Below are positions 58,380 to 64,000 of a stretch of DNA of 64,000 bases, in pieces. Below the pieces are notes generated by a model. The model searched no databases. It was given only the letters and a program-made list of their open reading frames with translations, and was not told the origin of the DNA. The DNA is from Cololabis saira. Its lineage: Eukaryota; Chordata; Actinopteri; Beloniformes; Belonidae. The position numbers and the translations under genes are program-made. The DNA lies in assembly GCF_033807715.1 (NCBI RefSeq), contig NC_084609.1:33740350-33804349 (forward strand). Reading direction: 5' to 3'. Every line of letters starts with the position of its first letter. Position 1 is the first letter of the stretch.

Positions 58380-59325
58380 TTAAGAGAGAGGTGATCGCAG
58401 ACATCCAGGGTTTAGAGATCTTTACTGCGTGATATTTGAGTGATAAGCAGATAGTAATGGGACAGATGGATGTGAATATCCACTTTTTTGACATTAGAAT
58501 GCCTGTACCACCTTCTCGTCCACCAGAGCGAGGTGTTTGAGTGAATTCTGCATCTACTGATAGAGCAGCTGATGTAGCTGTGTTTTATCGGCAGATCCAA
58601 GTCTCAGTAACGGCTAGGACATTGAATGTCTGAGAGATGTAACAATTAACTGATTTAACTGGGTTTTGTTATTTGCGGTCTGGCAGTTCCAGAGTCCAAA
58701 GGTAACAGAGGATGTGACAGATGGGAATGCCATGGAAGACACAGGGTTTGCGGATTGCGTTTTCTATGGGAGGCACGTCTTGGTCTGTACCCACACAAGA
58801 CCGGGATGGGTTTGATGCACATTGTGCGTTGTACGGTGTTGAACACTTGTAACTTTGCTCGGTGGTCTCACACAGCTGGACTAGCAGGTAACGACCTGGG
58901 AGTAAAGCCCCTGTGTAAACCTATGTGGTCTTAACCCTATGTGGTATTAACCCGAAGCGGGCACTAACAATGCTGATGCTTCACTGACTCTTCAGCACAC
59001 CGTGTGCGGTGAAATACCAGTAGTAAACTCAGCTGGGACCACTTAGCTAATTGCAACTGGCTGAAAGCGCCTCTTTCTGCTTCGCCCCGAGCAGTGCAAA
59101 ACAGTGGATTTGACCTCAAACTGTAGTTTGAGTGCTAATGGCAGAGCCCCAGACTAACAACGTTAGCAAAAGCCTAAAACCAAACCAGAAACTCAAGCCG
59201 ACACTCACCTAAACTGGCTGAGAACCCGCTAATGAAATCTGTGCTGGTTCTGCCAAAGCCAAGCAAATTCTCTCTAATACAGGACGGGACTCTCCTCTTT
59301 ATATCACCGGCTCTTTCTGCTTCTC
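58380..59325 (-). mobile_element. LINE 5' region (5' UTR and start of endonuclease ORF), low certainty
   Basis: On the minus strand around 58660-58700 the sequence encodes a GLWNCQTANNKTQ-like string, the form often found at the start of endonuclease ORFs in fish L2/Rex-type LINEs. The upstream part on that strand (58950-59320) is GC-balanced, free of frames and could be the 5' UTR. Nothing downstream of 58380 continues it. Confidence 0.4.
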
Positions 59326-59333
59326 CCTGCGTC

Positions 59334-60871
59334 CAGTGGCGGCCTTTGGCATCAGGGGGCCCGTTTCAATATTTAATATGGGGCCCTATTTATTACTATA
59401 TTTGCCAGCTATGTTGTCTGCGTCCGTGACGCATTATACGCTGAAAGAACGCAGTAAACGCATCCATGCGTGACGCATGGATGCGTTTACTGCGTTGGTG
59501 TTATTAGAGTGGGCGGCAGCCGCTGCTGTAGTCGGTGCAGATGCTGGACCAAAGAAAGAGGTCACTTTCGAAAGACTACTGTTACCTTTCTTAATTTCCA
59601 GTCCCAGGATCGGCGCCAGAGCAAATATTCAGAGGCTTAAGGGCGGGTACAAAATCAGCCGTGTAGGAGAGCATTTTAAGGAAAAAAGTGCATTCTCACT
59701 GCTTTCCTATTAATAATCTGTCTAAAACAGCATTTCTCAACCTTTTTTTCAGTCATGACACCTTTCAAAAGTGAATAAAATCTCACGACACCCCAGAGTA
59801 AAATATAATTAAAAACCGCACTGATATCGCTCTGACTGTAAATGCATAAGTCCCGTTTATTTTGTAGCAATAACTTGAACACGATAACTGCACCAGAGTA
59901 GAAGTCATTGTTCACTGTTGTGCTTGGTTGCCACGCTGATGGACAGAAACTATGGTGACTTTTAAAAGAAAGACTGCCTAAAGAGACTTTTCCAGCCGGC
60001 TTCACGCCGGCCGTTCAAAGTGAAGCCTGATTTATGGTTCTGCGTTAAATCGACGCAGGGGCTACGCGCGCGCGTGTGTATGTGTGTGTGTGTGTGTGTA
60101 AACGGCGCCTTTACGGTCGGTGCGCCATGTTTTAAATGCAGAAATGACACAAAACCGAGGGTGCCTTTCCACACGGCGTCCGTATGGTCGCGTATTTAGG
60201 CTATATATGAAATGTCAGAATAGGTAATTTTTTGACGACACCCCTGAAGCAGTCAGACGACACCCAGGGTGCCGCGACAGTCCAGTCCTATCTCCGAACC
60301 GTAGTTGGGAGAGCTGGTATTTAAATACGGTTTCTGGCTCGTTGCTGGTAACCGACGGTTGTCTAGGAGTCCGGGGAAAGTGAAGGAAAAAAGGACGGAG
60401 GAAAAATACTGTCCGTGCAACATCGCACATTTATTACAAACATGTAAAGAGCAAACAAAACACGTGAGGGCCGACAACTGAAACTAACGGAGGACACACT
60501 GAAAAGTAACTGAACACGTGTACCGGTCTTCCACACGCGCACACCTGCATCTCCCTCTCTCTCCTCCGCTGCACCCACTACGTCTCACACACACACACCC
60601 AAACACAGACACCGCCTTAAAGGGGACCGGGCTGGCCGGTAACACTACTCACAGTTTTCTTTTTTATATCTGCTCATTTTCGCTTTTCAGCACCACTGTG
60701 GTATGTTCGTTTCACTTTTCTTGGATGTTAGCTGGTTAGTTTAATGGCGGGTAGTGATTTATTATTGTGTCTTCCTTGCGCATTTATTTTTTTGTTAGTC
60801 AGTTGGGGGCCCCCTGGTGGCCGGGGCCCGTTTCAACTGAAACGGTTGAAACATAGGTAAGGCCGCCTATG
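59334..60871. mobile_element. 1.54-kb hAT element; right duplication split by an LTR insertion
   Basis: Ends CAGTGGCGGCCTTTGG at 59334 and AAGGCCGCCTATG at 60871. The left duplication is CCTGCGTC (59326-59333). The right one is CCTG at 60872-60875, interrupted by the LTR element, with the full CCTGCGTC at 63961-63968. Subterminal GGGGCCCGTTTCAA is present on both sides. A fragment with TTTCTCAACCTTTTTTTCAG (59740 onward) and a partial TACGGCGTAG-family arm (60025-60070) lie inside. Confidence 0.9.
60025..60070. repeat. TACGGCGTAG family, left arm only (copy 5)
   Basis: GCCTGATTTATGGTTCTGCG, TTAAATCGACGCAGGGGCTACG matches the left arm of the complete palindrome at 52549-52661 and then runs into a GCGCGC/GTGTGT tract. 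Confidence 0.75.
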
Positions 60872-60875
60872 CCTG

Positions 60876-61882
60876 TGTCATGCTGAGTGTCAGGCTGTGT
60901 TTAATCGTTTTATTGTTTTGGAATTTTAGTGTAACATTTTATTTGCATGCATGTTTTGTTGCTTTGTCTAGTTATTATTGTTTAAAATGTAACTTCTTCT
61001 GTTTTTGAGTTGGCATGCAATTACCTTTTTGTTTGAGTTGATTAGACACAGCTGAACACAATCAACTGAATCCTGACAGACAGCTGCAGTGGCCAATAAA
61101 CCACTGCAGGCTGGCCCCCCTAGACCAATGGTGAACGAGGGGAGGGTTTCCTTCCCCTCATATATTCAAGGCAGACATTCAAGCTGGGAGATTGAACGGA
61201 CGGACAGAGGCCCATGAGGGACGAGAGTTGATAAACAAGAGTGGATGGACTGTGGTGGCTGGACGGAGAATGGGCAGAGCTGAGGAGGATGGACTGACGT
61301 ACAGAGGCCCACAGGATACCTCGTTGCCGGAGAGCCCCTGCAGACCCAGACAGACCACAAATACAGCAGTGTATTGGAGGCCTTTGGACGTAATGGCAGA
61401 AGTAGGAACTTCTGCCCAAATGCTGTGAGTTTCCCTAACCAATACACTGGCTGTTGCCTGCTGAACCACGTCGTGATAGCACGTGAAAATATCCTGTGGT
61501 TGTAGGGCAGATTGCTGGCTCTCTTTCTTTGCTCCAGGGTCTGATTGTCGACCGGAGCTGTACAGCAGAGGATCCCTGTTGGTGCGGGCCTTGCTGCCAA
61601 GGATTCCAGAGGGGGCGCAAGAGGACCGTCTTTTTGGACAAGACAGTGGACCCCGGAACAGATTGACTTTGCGACTGTTCATTTTTAACCTTTTTAACCT
61701 TTTTAAGGATTGGCCATTTTAGTAAACAGTTCTCCCCTTTTAAGGACATTTTCCCCACCCCGATTTTATACATCTTTTGCACAATAAATGTTTGTTGCTG
61801 CACCCCTGCTTTTTGTTGTGGGTTACTAAGCGCTGCTCACCCTCGAAAGTTTTAATTGGGGACTTGAACCACCCCTTTGACA
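60876..61882 (+). repeat. 5' LTR
   Basis: 1007 bp, TG...CA ends with TGTCA/TGACA inverted tips. It contains CAATAAATG near 61782, a polyadenylation-type signal. Open frames inside it (for example 61179-61682 minus) repeat exactly in the 3' LTR and are not genes. Confidence 0.93.
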
Positions 61883-61946
61883 TTTGGCGTTGTTGGCTGG
61901 ATTTGAGTTTGTGAGCAGTGCTTGGTACCCACAACATATTTTTAAA

Positions 61947-62378
61947 ATGATGATGCCAATCTATCCTGGTGCCCCTTGGGTGCCAAAATTCCAAGGCCCA
62001 GAGGGTGATTTAAAATATATGGAATGGAAAGAACAAATCAAAGGCATTTTAGAGGTGCAAGAATTAACAGAACCACAAAAAGTTGCAATTGTTTTAGGGG
62101 CATTGAGTGGGGAGGCCAAACGGCAAATTAATGTTTTAGACCAAGGGGATCGTGATAGGGCTGTTAAAATTTTTACTGTATTAGATGCACTTTATGTAGA
62201 GAGGGTCCCACTGTCAGTTTGGAGGGCACAATTTTTTGGATGTGTTCAAAGACCGGATGAGCCGGTGCGGGCATATGTGTTGCGTTTGAAGGAACTATAT
62301 TGTAAGCTGCGGCAGCACAACCCAGATGAGGCCCCTACTGACTCTCACCTGAAAGACCAGTTTTTTGTTGGGCCTTAA
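61947..62378 (+). pseudogene. Ty3-type gag-like ORF, frameshifted
   Basis: The first ATG in frame is 61947 (MMMPIYPGAPWVPKFQGPEG). The protein continues YMEWKEQIKGILEVQELTEP and VWRAQFFGCVQRPDEPVRAY, the retrotransposon gag (capsid) helical pattern, and stops at 62378 after DQFFVGP. Downstream sequence still encodes gag-like residues in other frames (EGPLPQALRMF, then RRNSDATFAHMQQE), showing two single-base shifts at about 62370-62373 and 62412-62415. No zinc knuckle is seen; the tandem array takes its place. Because LTRs look identical, the shifts probably predate the last transposition. Confidence 0.75.
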
Positions 62379-62457
62379 AGAAGGCCCTCTGCCCCAAGCT
62401 CTGAGGATGTTTTGCCCGTCGTAACAGTGATGCGACCTTTGCCCATATGCAGCAAGA

Positions 62458-62870
62458 GAGACCACCGGAGGCTACTGGTGGGGCTGATGGATGCTGCTGA
62501 GAGCTGGCTGCAGCACGAGACCATCGGAGGCTACTGGTGGGGCTGATGGATGCTGCGGAGAGCTGGCTGCAGCACGAGACCACCGGAGGCTACTGGTGGG
62601 GCTTTTGGATGCTGCTGAGAGCTGGCTGTGGCACGAGACCACCAGAGGCTACTGGTGGGGCTGATGGATGCTACTGAGAGCTGGCTGCGGCACGAGACCA
62701 CCGGAGGCTACTGGTGGGGCTGCTGGACGCTGCGGAGAGCTGGCTGCAGCACGAGACCACCGGAGGCTACTGGTGGGGTTGCTGGACGCTGCGGAGAGCT
62801 GGCTGCAGCACGAGACCACCGGAGGCTACTGGTGGGGCTGCTGGACGCTGCGGAGAGCTGGCTGCAGCTG
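62458..62870 (+). repeat. Seven-copy 59-bp tandem array inside the LTR element
   Basis: Units starting GAGACCACCGGAGGCTACTG begin at 62458, 62517, 62576, 62635, 62694, 62753 and 62812. They contain GTGGGGCTG, GAGAGCTGGCTGCAGCAC and differ at few sites. Since 59 is not a multiple of 3, a continuous frame cycles through all three phases, giving a 59-residue macro-repeat. Confidence 0.97.
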
Positions 62871-62953
62871 CTGGGATAAGGAACCGCTGGAGGCTGCTGT
62901 TGGTGGACATGGGGATTGTTGACAGGGACTGCCAATGGTAAACTGTGGGGGGA

Positions 62954-63960
62954 TGTCATGCTGAGTGTCAGGCTGTGTTTAATCGTTTTATTGTTTTGGA
63001 ATTTTAGTGTAACATTTTATTTGCATGCATGTTTTGTTGCTTTGTCTAGTTATTATTGTTTAAAATGTAACTTCTTCTGTTTTTGAGTTGGCATGCAATT
63101 ACCTTTTTGTTTGAGTTGATTAGACACAGCTGAACACAATCAACTGAATCCTGACAGACAGCTGCAGTGGCCAATAAACCACTGCAGGCTGGCCCCCCTA
63201 GACCAATGGTGAACGAGGGGAGGGTTTCCTTCCCCTCATATATTCAAGGCAGACATTCAAGCTGGGAGATTGAACGGACGGACAGAGGCCCATGAGGGAC
63301 GAGAGTTGATAAACAAGAGTGGATGGACTGTGGTGGCTGGACGGAGAATGGGCAGAGCTGAGGAGGATGGACTGACGTACAGAGGCCCACAGGATACCTC
63401 GTTGCCGGAGAGCCCCTGCAGACCCAGACAGACCACAAATACAGCAGTGTATTGGAGGCCTTTGGACGTAATGGCAGAAGTAGGAACTTCTGCCCAAATG
63501 CTGTGAGTTTCCCTAACCAATACACTGGCTGTTGCCTGCTGAACCACGTCGTGATAGCACGTGAAAATATCCTGTGGTTGTAGGGCAGATTGCTGGCTCT
63601 CTTTCTTTGCTCCAGGGTCTGATTGTCGACCGGAGCTGTACAGCAGAGGATCCCTGTTGGTGCGGGCCTTGCTGCCAAGGATTCCAGAGGGGGCGCAAGA
63701 GGACCGTCTTTTTGGACAAGACAGTGGACCCCGGAACAGATTGACTTTGCGACTGTTCATTTTTAACCTTTTTAACCTTTTTAAGGATTGGCCATTTTAG
63801 TAAACAGTTCTCCCCTTTTAAGGACATTTTCCCCACCCCGATTTTATACATCTTTTGCACAATAAATGTTTGTTGCTGCACCCCTGCTTTTTGTTGTGGG
63901 TTACTAAGCGCTGCTCACCCTCGAAAGTTTTAATTGGGGACTTGAACCACCCCTTTGACA
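62954..63960 (+). repeat. 3' LTR
   Basis: Second copy of the 1007-bp LTR, offset exactly 2078 bp from the first. It is followed directly by CCTGCGTC, which is both its own CCTG duplication and the right duplication of the older hAT element. Confidence 0.93.
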
Positions 63961-64000
63961 CCTGCGTCACAGCCTCAAACTGTATTCAAATACAGAGAAA

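Larger units (their letters stand above)
60876..63960 (+). mobile_element. Young non-autonomous LTR retrotransposon (3.1 kb)
   Basis: Two 1007-bp LTRs (60876-61882 and 62954-63960) start TGTCATGCTGAG and end CCTTTGACA. I see no difference between them. The 4-bp duplication CCTG is at 60872-60875 and 63961-63964. A primer-binding site TGGCGTTGTTGGCTGG starts 2-3 bases after the 5' LTR, and a purine tract (GTGGGGGGA) precedes the 3' LTR. The 1.07-kb interior holds a gag-like frame and a 59-bp tandem array, but no protease, RT, RNase H or integrase. It must have been mobilised by another element's proteins. Confidence 0.93.

Noticed and set aside
61166..61682. ORFs of 144 and 167 codons inside the LTR
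   Set aside because: They occur identically in both LTRs and lie antisense across promoter-like sequence. There is no domain.
57820..63960. An endogenous retrovirus with env
   Set aside because: The Ty3 pol fragment and the LTR element are separate, and no env-like or integrase sequence is seen.

Overview
The window is vertebrate nuclear DNA, almost certainly from a teleost fish. Three exons encode a protein recognisable as Mpped1 (metallophosphoesterase domain containing 1), and the filler is typical teleost material: hAT, Tc1/mariner-pogo and Harbinger-like DNA transposons, L1-, L2-like and RTE (Rex3-like) LINEs, Ty3-type LTR elements and long CA/TA/TATG microsatellites. I see no prokaryotic gene structure, no CRISPR array, and no rRNA or true tRNA gene.

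Only one host gene is supported. mpped1 lies on the + strand: a GC-rich noncoding first exon ending near 12075 (inferred), the start-codon exon (coding 20507-20685), a second coding exon (24618-24799) and a third (42066-42291). Splice phases agree across all joins. The reading frame runs to about residue 196 and stops at a splice donor. The rest of the phosphoesterase domain must lie beyond 64000, so the last visible intron is longer than 21.7 kb.

Layout: 1-11.7 kb is a stack of transposons upstream of the gene, including a 4.3-kb hAT composite and an L1 broken by two later insertions. 11.7-20.7 kb holds the putative promoter/exon 1, a minus-strand L1 split by an LTR element, microsatellites, and a compact complete LTR element 120 bp upstream of exon 2. 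21-42 kb (introns) holds several copies of a family whose end reads GGGCCCGAGCAC, a pogo-type transposon with a nearly readable transposase, two Rex3-like LINE copies, and a hAT element ending 88 bp before exon 4. 42-57 kb holds a solo LTR, a four-layer transposon nest at 50.8-53.0 kb, and LINE reverse-transcriptase remnants. 57-64 kb holds a Ty3 pol fragment, a hAT element, and a young 3.1-kb LTR element whose two 1007-bp LTRs look identical by eye.

I found no new multi-gene system. What stands out is how precisely the insertion history can be read. Nine hAT-type elements have 8-bp target-site duplications (six exact by eye, two with one mismatch, and one whose right copy was split by a later LTR insertion). 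One LTR element sits inside the target duplication of an older hAT element. Two Rex3-like copies share the same truncation point and the same internal tandem expansions. A palindromic repeat family built on TACGGCGTAG recurs at six places.
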